Of a DNA stretch of 64,000 bases, positions 42,367 to 51,950 are shown one piece after another. Position 1 is the first letter of the stretch. Each line of letters opens with the position of its first letter. Origin of the DNA: Acidobacteriota bacterium (GTDB lineage Bacteria > Acidobacteriota > Terriglobia > Terriglobales > SCQP01); NCBI GenBank assembly GCA_027315185.1, contig DAHUYO010000001.1:1-64000 (forward strand). Direction: 5' to 3'. The position numbers and the translations under genes are program-made. The notes beneath the pieces were generated by a model. It worked only from the letters and a program-made list of their open reading frames with translations, did not search any database and was not told the DNA's origin.

Positions 42367-44301
42367 ATGAGGCACCGTCTTTTGCGAGCGTTCGGATTGT
42401 TGTTTGCGGCCGCCTTCGCGCTGGCCGCGGGCGCCCCCGTGCGGGCGCTGGCGCAGACGCCGCCCTGGACGGGCATCATCGCGCCCAGCCGGGCGATTGA
42501 CTGGTCGCAGGCGGGCGTGCCGGGAGGGATTCCGGTGCGGACCACCGTTTGCGCCTCGATCGCGCCGGAGGGCTCATCTTCGGCGCCGGTGGCGCCGACG
42601 GACGTCAACGCCGCCATCGCCAGCTGTCCCGCGGGCGAGGTCGTGTACTTGCAGCCGGGCAATTTTTATTTCTCCAGCGGCATTGATTTCGCCAACCGCA
42701 GCAATGTCACGCTGCGCGGGGCGGGCGCCGACCAGACGTTCCTTTATTTCTACGGCGACGCGCCCTGTAACGGGCTGGGCGCCGATATTTGCGTCGAGAA
42801 CGGTTCGAATACTTGGGCCGCGTCTACACCATCGGGCGGCAACTATACCCAGGCGAACTGGACGGCGGGCTATGCACCGGGGACGACGCAGATCACGTTG
42901 GACAACACATCGGGCATCGTGCCGGGCCAGACCTTGCTGATTCTGGATCAGTTGAACGATTCCAACACCGACAATGGCGGGCTTTGGGTCAACGACACCA
43001 ACGGCGTTGCCGAGGACGACAACCCCACCAACAATTACCGCTCCGGACGCAGCCAGGAGCAGCTGGTGCTGGCGACGGCGGTGAGCGGGAGCACGGTGAC
43101 GATTTCGCCGGGCATTTACATGCCCAACTGGAGCTCCTCCCAGTCGCCGCAGGCTTGGTGGTCCAGCCCTTCGGTGACCGGCGATGGTGTGGAAGACCTC
43201 GCGATGGACAACAGCAATAGCAACGGGAGCGCGATCGTAGTTCGAAGCGGCTATGGCGATTGGATCAGCGGGATCCGCAGCTACGAGGACGGGGGCATGG
43301 CGCACGTGCTGGTCTACGAGTCCGCTCACTGCACAGTCCAGAGCTCCTATTTTTACGGAACGCCGAACGCCGCGACGGAGAGCTACGGTTTCAGCGAGGC
43401 GATGGCGTCCGACGACCTGGTCGCGAACAATATCTTCCAGCACATCGTGGGCGCCGTGGTCGTTGACGGCTCCGACGATGGGACGGTGGCCGCTTACAAC
43501 TACGCCCTCGATGACTACTATACCGCGTCGTCAAACTGGATGATGCCGGCCTACGAGCCGCACTCCGCCGGCGATGAGCTGGATCTTTTCGAGGGCAACG
43601 TTGGCGACGGTCTCAACGCCGACGACATCCACGGCACCGGGGACCTGTGGACGTTGTTCCGGAACCGGCTCTACGGCTTTGACCCGCCCGATCCCAGCCG
43701 CACGAATGACACGGTCGCGCTCACGATCGACTCCTATCACCGTTTTATGAACGTGGTGGGCAACGTTCTAGGCGACTCGGGGATGACGACGACCTACCAG
43801 ATCGCCGCTCCGGGGGGCAGCAACCAGGACCTCTCCTTCGAGGTCTACAACCTGGGCTGGAGCAACTGGGCGGGTTGGCTCGTTAACGACCCCCTGACGG
43901 TTTCGACGCTGTTCCGGTGGGGCAATTACGACGTGGTGAACAACGCGGCGGAATGGAATCCGCTGGAGGTGCCGAGCAGCCTGAGCACGCTGGCGAACCC
44001 GGTCCCGACCACGGAGACCTTGCCGGCGTCTTTCTTCCTGTCTGCGAAACCCGCTTGGTGGATTACGCCCTGGGGGACGCCGCCTTGGCCGGCGATCGGG
44101 CCCGATGTCACCGGCGGGACGGACGCGTCGGCCAATGGCCACGCTTATGCAATCCCGGCGCAGCTTTGTTATGAGAACAGCCAGAATGATCAGAATTATC
44201 CGCAGGACCAGTCTGGGCTGTACGTGAAGGTTTTCAATGCCGGGAGCTGCTACGGCCAGCCGCCGGCAGCGCCCACGGGCCTGACGGCGGCAGTGCAATA
44301 G
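42367..44301 (+). CDS. Secreted parallel beta-helix protein
   Basis: 644 residues. A signal peptide (LLRAFGLLFAAAFALAAG, cleavage after ALA before QTPPW) leads into a pectate-lyase-like right-handed beta-helix: VVYLQPGNFYFSSGIDFANRS resembles the first coils, and repeated N, G, V and S-rich turns follow. The last 13 residues, PPAAPTGLTAAVQ, look like the first strand of an FN3 domain that then stops, so the gene may have lost a C-terminal domain. A GGAG-rich ribosome site precedes the ATG. It is the only plus-strand gene among the polysaccharide genes from 17 to 64 kb; a polysaccharide lyase, epimerase or surface-binding role is possible. Confidence 0.8.
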   Translation: MRHRLLRAFGLLFAAAFALAAGAPVRALAQTPPWTGIIAPSRAIDWSQAGVPGGIPVRTTVCASIAPEGSSSAPVAPTDVNAAIASCPAGEVVYLQPGNFYFSSGIDFANRSNVTLRGAGADQTFLYFYGDAPCNGLGADICVENGSNTWAASTPSGGNYTQANWTAGYAPGTTQITLDNTSGIVPGQTLLILDQLNDSNTDNGGLWVNDTNGVAEDDNPTNNYRSGRSQEQLVLATAVSGSTVTISPGIYMPNWSSSQSPQAWWSSPSVTGDGVEDLAMDNSNSNGSAIVVRSGYGDWISGIRSYEDGGMAHVLVYESAHCTVQSSYFYGTPNAATESYGFSEAMASDDLVANNIFQHIVGAVVVDGSDDGTVAAYNYALDDYYTASSNWMMPAYEPHSAGDELDLFEGNVGDGLNADDIHGTGDLWTLFRNRLYGFDPPDPSRTNDTVALTIDSYHRFMNVVGNVLGDSGMTTTYQIAAPGGSNQDLSFEVYNLGWSNWAGWLVNDPLTVSTLFRWGNYDVVNNAAEWNPLEVPSSLSTLANPVPTTETLPASFFLSAKPAWWITPWGTPPWPAIGPDVTGGTDASANGHAYAIPAQLCYENSQNDQNYPQDQSGLYVKVFNAGSCYGQPPAAPTGLTAAVQ

Positions 44302-44317
44302 CGGCTGTGCACCGGGG

Positions 44318-45592
44318 CTAGGGGCGGGGCGCCAGCAGTTCGTACTGGCGCTGCACGGCTAGGGCGACGCCGGGCCAGCCGTACCGCTGTTCCGCCCAGG
44401 ATTGGATCTGATTGCGGTCCCAGAGGCCGGGGCCCGGGGCGCTTTCGCCGGGCTGTTGCTCGAACGCGCGCTCAACGGCGGCGGCTAGGGCGCTGGGATC
44501 GCGGGGTGGGCAGACGAACCCGGTCTCGCCTTCCAGAATCTCTTCGCGCAGCGCGCCCACGTCGGTCGCAACCGCGGGTAGGCCAAAGGTGTAGCCGAGG
44601 ATCAAAACGCCGCTCCAAGAAATGTCGTTGTAGGGCAAGACCATCAAATCCGCGGCCTTGAGGTAGATTTCGGTTTCAGCGTCGGGGATGAACTCGAAGC
44701 GGGCCAAAATGCGTTCGGCGAATCTGGAGCGTTGGATCTCGGATTGGATCTCCTGCAAATATTGCTCATCGCCGAAATGGGGCGCGCCGGCGATGAGCAG
44801 GCGCAAACGGGGATCGCGGGGAGCGAGCAGGGCGAAGGCGCGGGTCAGGTTTTCCAGGCCCTTGTAGGGGCGGATGTTGCCGAAAAAAAGAAGGGCGCGG
44901 TTGTCCGGGCCGAGGCCGAGCTTGGCGCGGGCTTCCTCGCGGGTCAGGGCGGTGATCGGCGCGTCGTTGTTGATCCCGAAGGGAATGACGGCGACTTTGG
45001 CGGGGCGGACGCCGAATTGCCGGCAGAGCCTTGCCTTCATGCCCTCGGTGTGGACAAAGACGCGATCAGCCAGGCGGTATTGGATGCCGAGCGTCAGACG
45101 GTTCCAGGCGGAATCATGGCCGTCGCGGGCGGCTTGGTTGATGTTGTGGGCCGTGACGACGAGTTTTTTCCCCAGCGTTTTGTAACCCACCATCAGCAGC
45201 GTGCGATCGAGGGCTTGGAACTTGTTGTTCCAGAGGATGTGGAAGATTTTCGGCTGGGCGGTCGCCGCGTAGCGCAGTAGCCGGGCGTAGTAGCGCAGGA
45301 CGCGGCGGATTTTGGTTGCGGCGCTGGCGCGGGCGGTTTGGTCGCCTCTGAGGTTGAGGAACCGGATGCGGGGATTGGAGTGGTATTCGGGGCAATCGAG
45401 GCGGCCGCCGCCGATGATTTCGACTGGGACTCCCGCCGCGGCCAATGCCGTTGCCAGGCCGTAGGTGTAGGGCTTGTCAAATCCGCCGGTGAGGAGCGCG
45501 ACGGATGGGTCCACAGGCCGCTGGGCGGCGCCTGGCGCGTCGGGCGCGGGGCGGGCGGCGGCGTGGGGTGCAGCTGGGGCGGCGGGGGTCAT
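44318..45592 (-). CDS. Glycosyltransferase family 4
   Basis: 424 residues, GT-B fold. VALLTGGFDKPYTYGLATALA opens the protein after a Pro/Ala-rich leader; VVTAHNINQAARD, ALLFFGNIRPYKGLENLTRAFALL and YLKAADLMVLPYNDISWSGVLILGY with GLPAVATDVGALREEI form the donor-binding half. The ATG at 45592 overlaps the previous stop as ATGA, which decides the start. It converges on the beta-helix gene, whose stop is 16 bases away. Confidence 0.88.
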   Translation of the reverse strand: MTPAAPAAPHAAARPAPDAPGAAQRPVDPSVALLTGGFDKPYTYGLATALAAAGVPVEIIGGGRLDCPEYHSNPRIRFLNLRGDQTARASAATKIRRVLRYYARLLRYAATAQPKIFHILWNNKFQALDRTLLMVGYKTLGKKLVVTAHNINQAARDGHDSAWNRLTLGIQYRLADRVFVHTEGMKARLCRQFGVRPAKVAVIPFGINNDAPITALTREEARAKLGLGPDNRALLFFGNIRPYKGLENLTRAFALLAPRDPRLRLLIAGAPHFGDEQYLQEIQSEIQRSRFAERILARFEFIPDAETEIYLKAADLMVLPYNDISWSGVLILGYTFGLPAVATDVGALREEILEGETGFVCPPRDPSALAAAVERAFEQQPGESAPGPGLWDRNQIQSWAEQRYGWPGVALAVQRQYELLAPRP

Positions 45593-45903
45593 GCGTGGCA
45601 AACGGGGACGTAATTGGGGTGCCTGGTCCCTGGCATTGGTGTGCGCAGCGGGCAATCGGCGGTGGGCCAGCGGGCGCGGCCCTCGTGGACGAGCGGCTGG
45701 CGAATTTCCGGAAAGTCGTCCGGGCCGAGGACGTCCACGTGGCTGAAGACTGCGCGGTGTTTCTCGAAATGCCCGAAATCGGCGAAGGGGCCGTGATAGG
45801 CACAGATCGGACATTGGAAACGCGGTTTCCGCGGGTGCGGCAGACGGAAAACCGGCGCCGGTGGCTGGATCCGGTCCCTCAATTTCCGGATCGGGCTCGG
45901 CAT
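45589..45903 (-). CDS. Small protein with CxxC zinc-ribbon start, possible methyltransferase remnant
   Basis: 104 residues. The segment FQCPICAYHGPFADFG is the usual opening of a family of SAM-dependent methyltransferases found in polysaccharide loci, but the methyltransferase domain is absent; instead the chain ends after a His/Pro/Arg-rich stretch. It starts four bases after the GT2 stop and overlaps the next gene as ATGA, so it is still translated in line with the operon. It could be a decayed gene or a genuine small metal-binding protein. Confidence 0.55.
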   Translation of the reverse strand: MPSPIRKLRDRIQPPAPVFRLPHPRKPRFQCPICAYHGPFADFGHFEKHRAVFSHVDVLGPDDFPEIRQPLVHEGRARWPTADCPLRTPMPGTRHPNYVPVCHA

Positions 45904-45907
45904 GGGG

Positions 45908-46930
45908 TTACCGCCGTCCTTTGCCCGGCCCCCCGGTCGCCGCGCCGCCGGGGTTGGGCGGCGGCAGGGCATCGGTTCGGGAGCGTGAATCTCCGCGGGT
46001 ATTCGCAGCGCCGCGGTGCGGGCGGCGGGCGAGTTCCCACGAGCCGACGATCGCTCCAGCAATCGAGGCGGTGAAGGCGGCCCAGCGCATCCTGCTCCTG
46101 CTGCTCGGGGACAACAAACAGCGCACCGTGCAAGCGAATGTGCGGCCAAATAGGCGCAGCGGTACGCCCGCTAGGCATGGGTTTTCGTGCGGGCGACCTA
46201 GCAGCGCGTCGGACCTGCCCTTGGCGAAGAACCACTTCAATACGAACGCCCTGCGCGCGCGGTGCGGGGCGACGGGGTGGTGCACGATCGCCCCCGGCTC
46301 GTAGCGCAGGCGGTGCCCGGCGGCGAGAACCCTCAGGCCGAGTTCGGTGTCCTCGACCGCGAACGAGAGCCGCCCGGCTATTGGCCCGAGGCCAGGGTTG
46401 AAACCACCGCAGGCTGCGAACACCCCCTTGCGATACGCCATGTTGGCGCCGATCGGTGGAATCTTGAGCTCGCCCGCAGCGCCGCCGGGATCGAATTGCA
46501 CCGAGACTCCGTCCCAGCCCCCGAAGTCGGGGAGCCATTTCGGTTTCGGACCCTGCCACGCCGGGACCACCCGCCCCGCGGCGCCGGCCCATTCGCCAGC
46601 GAGGAGGTTCGCGGTGAGGCGGGCCAGCCAGTCCGGGGCTACGGTGACGTCGTCGTCCGTGAAGGCGATGATGTCTCCGCAGGCGGCGCGAATGCCGGCG
46701 TTGAGGGCCACCGACTTGCCCTGAAGCGGCTCGAACAGATATCGCAGGCGGCTGGGGTGGGCGGCGCTGACTTCTGCGACGACCTGCTTGGTGCCGTCGG
46801 AGGAGTTGTTGTCCACGACGAGGATCTCCCAGGCGACGCCTTGCGGCATTTGCGACCCGGCGATGCTCTCGATCGCCTGTCGGAGCAGCGCGCAGCGGTT
46901 ATGGGTGCAGACCAACACGGTTATATCCAT
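45908..46930 (-). CDS. Glycosyltransferase family 2
   Basis: 340 residues. ITVLVCTHNRCALLRQAIESI, LVVDNNSSDGTKQVV, IIAFTDDDVTVAPDWLARL (DxD) and VEDTELGLRVLAAGHRLRYEPGA (ED motif with acceptor-side text) are standard. The ATG at 46930, thirteen bases after the flippase stop, is preferred over longer in-frame starts. The final 35 residues are disordered. Donor and acceptor unknown. Confidence 0.88.
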   Translation of the reverse strand: MDITVLVCTHNRCALLRQAIESIAGSQMPQGVAWEILVVDNNSSDGTKQVVAEVSAAHPSRLRYLFEPLQGKSVALNAGIRAACGDIIAFTDDDVTVAPDWLARLTANLLAGEWAGAAGRVVPAWQGPKPKWLPDFGGWDGVSVQFDPGGAAGELKIPPIGANMAYRKGVFAACGGFNPGLGPIAGRLSFAVEDTELGLRVLAAGHRLRYEPGAIVHHPVAPHRARRAFVLKWFFAKGRSDALLGRPHENPCLAGVPLRLFGRTFACTVRCLLSPSSRSRMRWAAFTASIAGAIVGSWELARRPHRGAANTRGDSRSRTDALPPPNPGGAATGGPGKGRR

Positions 46931-46943
46931 CGCGCGTCCTTGG

Positions 46944-48587
46944 TCAGTCGCTGCGTGGACGGATGATGTTCGGGGCTGCTGCGGCGTCGGGGGCTCCGCA
47001 GGGCGACAGGGCAAGCGTGGCGGGTCGGGGCGCAAGCTCGCGGAGCAGCCCACCGAGCTGGCGGAACGGCGCCAACCCGCGGTGCAACGCGATCACCGCC
47101 GCCGCGTAGAGCGCGGCGAAGAGCGCCGTGCCCCACACCGCCCGCTCCAGCGCGCCGAATGCGCCGGGAGTGGCGGCGGATAATGCGAAGCGTGTCACGA
47201 CGAAATATGCGGCGCCGAACGCGATGCCTGAGGCGGCGAAATAGCGCCAGACCGCTGAAAGAACTGTGCCTGCGCCCAAATTGATCGGCTTGCCGGCATA
47301 CCAGAAGCCGGGGATGGCCAGGACGAAATAGGCGATGGTCCAGGCGGCGGCGACACCGCGGGGACCGAAGGGAAGCGCGGCGACGAAGAGCCCGGTCGTC
47401 AAGAGCAGCTCCACCACACCCCAACGGAGCCAGCGAGCGGGGCGGCCGATGGAGACGTGAATCCAGCCGGTGGCGGCATAGAGCAGCATGACGCCAATGC
47501 CGGGGCCGAAGAGCTGGAAGATGCGGCCCGCCTCGCCCCATTGTGGGCCCAACAAAAACCGAACCAAATCGCGGCCGACCAGAGTGAAGTCCGCGCCGAT
47601 GCCCATGCCGGCGAAGGCGACGACGCCAATGGCGCCCAGCAGATAGCGGCGGTACTGGGCCATGTCCTGGCGGACGCGGCTGAGCGTGGTGATGACGACG
47701 GACCAGACTGGGGCGGTCAACTGGTTCGCCGGCAGGACGAAGATGTCGTAGGCTTTTTTGTAAAAGCCTAGTGCCGAGGCGCTGAACCGCCAGCCGACGA
47801 GCAGGTTGTCGGTGTTGTTGATCCCGTATCCCATGGCGTAGCGGGCGTAGATCTTCAGGCCGAAAGCCAGGCTTTCGCCGGTGCCCTTCGAGCGCCCTGG
47901 CCATTTCGGCAGCCAACGGGAGGTCGCGAGCGCACCGGCGGCCCGCGTCACGCGGCTGGCAAAATAGCCCGCAACCAGCGCCCAGAAGCCCCAGCCGGCG
48001 AGAGCCAGGGCGATCGAGGCGGCGACCTGAGCGATGCGCGCTGCCACGGAGACGGATGAGGCGGTGCCGAAGCGCATGCCGCGCTGGAGGAGGGCCATGG
48101 GAACTGTGGCCAGGCTATTGATGACGATGACTCCGGCCATGGCCTCGGCGACGCCGCGGACCAGGGCGTCGTGGTAGAAGCCGGCGAGCAGGCCCCCGGT
48201 TCCCGCGAGGGCGGCCGCGAGGAGCAGGGCCCCGGCGACGTTGATCCAGAACAGGTTGCTGACCAGGCCATGGGTGATGCCTTCGCGCTGAAGGATGGCT
48301 TCGGTGAATCCGGCCATGCCGAAGCTCTCCAATAGCAGGCTGAACGTGGTGACCATGGCGACGACGCCGAAATCGGCGGGCGTGAGCACGCGGGCCAGGA
48401 CGACCATGGCGCCGAGCTGAACGGCGAAGGAAATGCCGGCGGCAAAGACGGTTGCGCCGGCGCCACGGACGGCGGCGCGGCGGAGGCCGGCTGCGAGCGC
48501 GGTTGCCTGCCGGAAGCTGCCCTCGGCGTCAAACGGCCCCACGGAGGTTCCATTGTTGCGGGCGCCCGCCGCCGACGCCGAGGCCAC
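46944..48587 (-). CDS. Wzx-type polysaccharide flippase (MOP superfamily)
   Basis: 547 residues from a GTG start, with about twelve to fourteen hydrophobic segments. VLARVLTPADFGVVAMVTTFSLLLESFGMAGFTEAI near residue 65 is the typical N-terminal text of the polysaccharide transporter family. It would flip undecaprenyl-pyrophosphate repeat units across the inner membrane. The start overlaps the polymerase gene by 59 bases; no better start is seen within the overlap. It is followed after 13 bases by a GT2 gene. Confidence 0.87.
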   Translation of the reverse strand: MASASAAGARNNGTSVGPFDAEGSFRQATALAAGLRRAAVRGAGATVFAAGISFAVQLGAMVVLARVLTPADFGVVAMVTTFSLLLESFGMAGFTEAILQREGITHGLVSNLFWINVAGALLLAAALAGTGGLLAGFYHDALVRGVAEAMAGVIVINSLATVPMALLQRGMRFGTASSVSVAARIAQVAASIALALAGWGFWALVAGYFASRVTRAAGALATSRWLPKWPGRSKGTGESLAFGLKIYARYAMGYGINNTDNLLVGWRFSASALGFYKKAYDIFVLPANQLTAPVWSVVITTLSRVRQDMAQYRRYLLGAIGVVAFAGMGIGADFTLVGRDLVRFLLGPQWGEAGRIFQLFGPGIGVMLLYAATGWIHVSIGRPARWLRWGVVELLLTTGLFVAALPFGPRGVAAAWTIAYFVLAIPGFWYAGKPINLGAGTVLSAVWRYFAASGIAFGAAYFVVTRFALSAATPGAFGALERAVWGTALFAALYAAAVIALHRGLAPFRQLGGLLRELAPRPATLALSPCGAPDAAAAPNIIRPRSD

Positions 48588-50001
48588 GGCGGGCTGGGCC
48601 TGTGCTCACTGCCCCGGCCCATGCGCCATCTCCGGCCGGGCCGGCTCCTTCTGCGCCGGCGTCAGACGCGAGCTGCGGTCTGGCAAGAATGCCGGCGGCG
48701 CAGGCGAAGGACAGGAGGAGGAAGATCCAAGCCGGGTCCAGCATGCGAAAGCCGGCCTCGGTGATGTTGTAGACCGCGACCGCGACGACCGCGGCGGGCA
48801 TCAGGGCGCCGAGCGCCGGATCGCGGGCGAAGGCGGCGGCGGCACGGCGGTAAGCGCCGAGCAACAATAGGGCGATGAGCGCGGCGCCGACCAAGCCCAA
48901 CTGGGCGTAGACCTCGATGTAGCCGTCATGGGATTCGTTGACCCAAACGCCTCGGGGTAAGAGGGCCCAGACGCGGTAGGTGTTGGTTCCCAGCCAGAAG
49001 CTCTCAAAGCCGGCGCCGAATATAGGATGGTCGGCGGCGACGTGCAGCACCGCGCCCCAGATCACGGTCCTGCCGGTGAGGTTCGACTTGCGGCCCATCG
49101 CATGCGTCACGCCCCGCTCGCCGCCCAGCCAGTAGGTTGTGGCGCCTGCGAGCAGTGCGGCCAGAACCAGGGCGTGGAGCGCGGCGGGTTTGCGGAAGGC
49201 GGGCAGGGAAATCAGCAGGAGGAGGACGGCGCCCAGGAATGCGGCGGCGATGGAGGTGTCGGAATGGGAGAGCGCCAACACCCAGACCGCGAAGCCTACC
49301 GCCGCCGTCCAGGCGATGAGTCGGCGCCGGCGGCCTGGCGCGGTCTTATCGCGGAATAACGCCAGGAGGCGCCAGAAGATGCCGAGCGCCAGGACGAACG
49401 CGATCACCCCGAGCACGTTCTTGTTCGTGGTAACGCCGGTGTTCATTTCGAGGCCGGTATGCGGGTTGTGGACGCGACCGAGGTTGGGAAAATACTTGAT
49501 CAGCATCACCGAGGCGGGCAGGAGGACGAAGCCTACGCGGGCGAATAAGCGGCGCAGGCCGGCGCTAATATTCGGTTCTGTGGCGACAATGAGGACCATG
49601 GCCAGGTCGCCCCAAGATTTGACCCAGCGCTTGGCGGAAACTTCGGTGTAGGCGGACCACAGGGTGCTCATACCGCAATAGGCGAAGTAGAGCAGGATGG
49701 GCCAGGCGAGCTTGAGGATGGGCTTGACCTGTTCGCGGCGGCGCCAGAGCACGGCTAGGCCGGCGGCCAGGAGGGCGCCGAAGACAGCGGCGTCCAAGGG
49801 ATTGCCCTCCATGATCTGCTGCGGCGTCGGATTGGCCGGGCCGACGCCGAGCCAGACAGAGACCGGACGGGAACCGATGTCCATGAGCCAGAGCGTGGGC
49901 AGCCAGAGCGCCCGCGTCACGCCCTGGGCATCGCCGCGGTCGAGGTAAAAAAGCCCGGCGACGCCGATGGCGCAGAGCAGGAGGGCGAGGTCGGGAGTCA
50001 T
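48529..50001 (-). CDS. O-antigen ligase/polymerase family (Wzy/WaaL-like) membrane protein
   Basis: 490 residues with ten or more membrane segments and a large periplasmic loop near residues 300-370 that contains SNLTGRTVIWGAVLH, HPIFGAGFESFWLG and WVNESHDGYIEVYAQLGLVG. This arrangement (Gly-Arg before a helix, His in a downstream loop) is characteristic of the WaaL/Wzy_C superfamily. Beside a Wzx flippase it is most likely the repeat-unit polymerase. The C-terminal 40 residues are Ala/Gly-rich. It starts 41 bases after the asparagine synthase-like gene. Confidence 0.87.
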   Translation of the reverse strand: MTPDLALLLCAIGVAGLFYLDRGDAQGVTRALWLPTLWLMDIGSRPVSVWLGVGPANPTPQQIMEGNPLDAAVFGALLAAGLAVLWRRREQVKPILKLAWPILLYFAYCGMSTLWSAYTEVSAKRWVKSWGDLAMVLIVATEPNISAGLRRLFARVGFVLLPASVMLIKYFPNLGRVHNPHTGLEMNTGVTTNKNVLGVIAFVLALGIFWRLLALFRDKTAPGRRRRLIAWTAAVGFAVWVLALSHSDTSIAAAFLGAVLLLLISLPAFRKPAALHALVLAALLAGATTYWLGGERGVTHAMGRKSNLTGRTVIWGAVLHVAADHPIFGAGFESFWLGTNTYRVWALLPRGVWVNESHDGYIEVYAQLGLVGAALIALLLLGAYRRAAAAFARDPALGALMPAAVVAVAVYNITEAGFRMLDPAWIFLLLSFACAAGILARPQLASDAGAEGAGPAGDGAWAGAVSTGPARRGLGVGGGRPQQWNLRGAV

Positions 50002-50042
50002 TTGCGGGCGCTGGGGCCGGGCGGCGGGCCCCGGCGCCGGGG

Positions 50043-51950
50043 CTAGGCCCGGGAGTTGGTGGGCTGCCGGGCGGACTGGGCGGCGGCGAGGCCGGCGCCG
50101 GCGGGAAAGGCGGGCGCATCCGCGTCCACGAGGGCACGGTGCAGCAGCTCGAGGGACAAGAGGCGATGGATTTCGTCGGTGTAATTGCGGTCGCCCTTTA
50201 CGTGGCGGCGGACGATTTGCTCGACAGCGGCGCGGCGGAGGTAGGGGCGGGCGAGGGAGCGGGGATCGAGGAGGATCTCACGCACGTAGTCGGCCAGCAC
50301 GGTACGGAACCAGATGCGGAAATGATAGACCTTGTGGCGGCCGAGCCAAAGGCGCTCGAGATGCAGGGGGGCGAGGAAGCGATCGGCCGCGGCGACCCAT
50401 TGCGGCATGCCGTAGTCGTAGGCGTATTCGGCTTTGAACGTGAACTCGAGGTAGGCGCGCTGGATTGCGGCGAAGAAGCCTTGGCCGCCGATGCCGCGGT
50501 CGGTGCGGAGGCGCGCCAATGCCGGGCTGGCGTCTGCGGCGAGGCGGGGGCGGGGGTCGAAGTCTGAGTCCGGCGCGCGGAATGCGATTTGCGCCACCAC
50601 ATTGTCCAAAAACGGCGAGCGGATGGCCAACTGGGTTTGTTCCAGCCCCAACACGCCATAATGGTGCCAGGGCGATTGGCGAAAGGCGACGAAGCCGGCG
50701 GCGTTGCCTTCGCGGGCACGGCGGTAGGTTTCGACCGCCGCCGCGACGTGGGCCATGGCTTCCGGGGCGAATACGCCCGGCTCCGGCGCGTGCGGCTTGA
50801 ACATGACAGCGCGATTGATGATTTCGCTGCCATAGGTGCCGACCATGCGGACCGGGGCGATGCGGCAGGCCTGCTCGCTGACGTAGAGGTCCGGCACGCG
50901 GCGAGTGTCCACGCCGCCTTCGGTCAAATACATCGTCCGTTCGGCGTAATGGCGAAAGTGGGAAAGAAACGTGTCATCCACCGGGATGACCTGGTGGGAT
51001 TGGCCGCAGATCGCAGCCACGCGGCGGGCTAGTTTGACGTCCTGGTTGTCGCGATAGGCGGAGCCGTAGGTGTAGCAGGGCAATGTGCCGGGGGCTGCGA
51101 GCGGCGGTTGCCCAGCGTGCGCCGTACAGGCCTGGGCCATGATGACGCGGGTATCCCAGCCGCCGGTGAGGGAGACGCCGATTTTTTCCGGGCCTTGAAA
51201 ATAGTTGGGCAGGGCGGCGGCAAAGGCGTCACGGAGCTGGCGGTAATATTCCTCCTCGCCCAACGGCTCCTGCTCCTCCCATTCCCGCGGCTGGAAATAG
51301 CTGCCCTTTTCGATCAATTTGCCGGCGCGGAAGCGCCAAGCCGAGCCGGGGGGAAGGGCGTTGATGCCGGGGAACAATGTCCGGCCCTCGAGCGCGCAGC
51401 CGCAGGAGATGAATTCCCCGAGGGCGCGGGGATCGAAGGCGCGCAGTTCGGGGCGGACGGCGAGGATGGCCTTAGCCTCGCAGGCGAAATAGAAGCCGTC
51501 CTTGGCTTGATGGAAATAGACCGGCTGGAGGCCGAAGCGGTCGTTGAAGAGGAGGGTGGTTTGGGTGCGGCGGTCCACGGCCAGGCCGTGGAGGCGGCCA
51601 TTGAGCCGGCGGGGAAAATCGGGCTCTTCCTCGATACGGTGGACGAGGTAATCCGGGCCGTCGCCGGAGACGGCGTGGCCGCGGCGGCGAAGTTCGGCGC
51701 GGAGGCCGGGCTCGGGATATTCCTCGCCGCCGACGAGTAGGGTGACGTCGCCGGTTTCGTTGCGCAGCGGCATGCCGTCGGCGAAGGAGCCCTCGCGGGC
51801 GACCCAGCCGGCATAAACGCCGAGGCCGGCATCTACCCAGAGGCCGGAGCGGTAGAACTGCTCATGCACCAGCACGCGGCACATGGCTTCAACCTCGGCG
51901 CGGGCGGCGGCGGCGGGGCGGTTGGTGATGAGGCCAAAAATTCCGGGCAT
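50043..51950 (-). CDS. Asparagine synthase-like protein lacking the glutaminase Cys
   Basis: 635 residues. The fold is that of asparagine synthase B, but the chain begins MPGIFGLI, with Pro where the glutaminase nucleophile Cys should be, so it cannot use glutamine in the normal way. The synthetase domain keeps a pyrophosphatase loop variant, SLTGGWDTRVIM, in place of SGGxDS. Such proteins with a dead glutaminase domain occur in polysaccharide and antibiotic pathways, where they adenylate a carboxylate and use ammonia or an internal amine (as in beta-lactam synthetase). It heads the polymerase-flippase-glycosyltransferase run downstream of a tRNA gene. Confidence 0.85.
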   Translation of the reverse strand: MPGIFGLITNRPAAAARAEVEAMCRVLVHEQFYRSGLWVDAGLGVYAGWVAREGSFADGMPLRNETGDVTLLVGGEEYPEPGLRAELRRRGHAVSGDGPDYLVHRIEEEPDFPRRLNGRLHGLAVDRRTQTTLLFNDRFGLQPVYFHQAKDGFYFACEAKAILAVRPELRAFDPRALGEFISCGCALEGRTLFPGINALPPGSAWRFRAGKLIEKGSYFQPREWEEQEPLGEEEYYRQLRDAFAAALPNYFQGPEKIGVSLTGGWDTRVIMAQACTAHAGQPPLAAPGTLPCYTYGSAYRDNQDVKLARRVAAICGQSHQVIPVDDTFLSHFRHYAERTMYLTEGGVDTRRVPDLYVSEQACRIAPVRMVGTYGSEIINRAVMFKPHAPEPGVFAPEAMAHVAAAVETYRRAREGNAAGFVAFRQSPWHHYGVLGLEQTQLAIRSPFLDNVVAQIAFRAPDSDFDPRPRLAADASPALARLRTDRGIGGQGFFAAIQRAYLEFTFKAEYAYDYGMPQWVAAADRFLAPLHLERLWLGRHKVYHFRIWFRTVLADYVREILLDPRSLARPYLRRAAVEQIVRRHVKGDRNYTDEIHRLLSLELLHRALVDADAPAFPAGAGLAAAQSARQPTNSRA

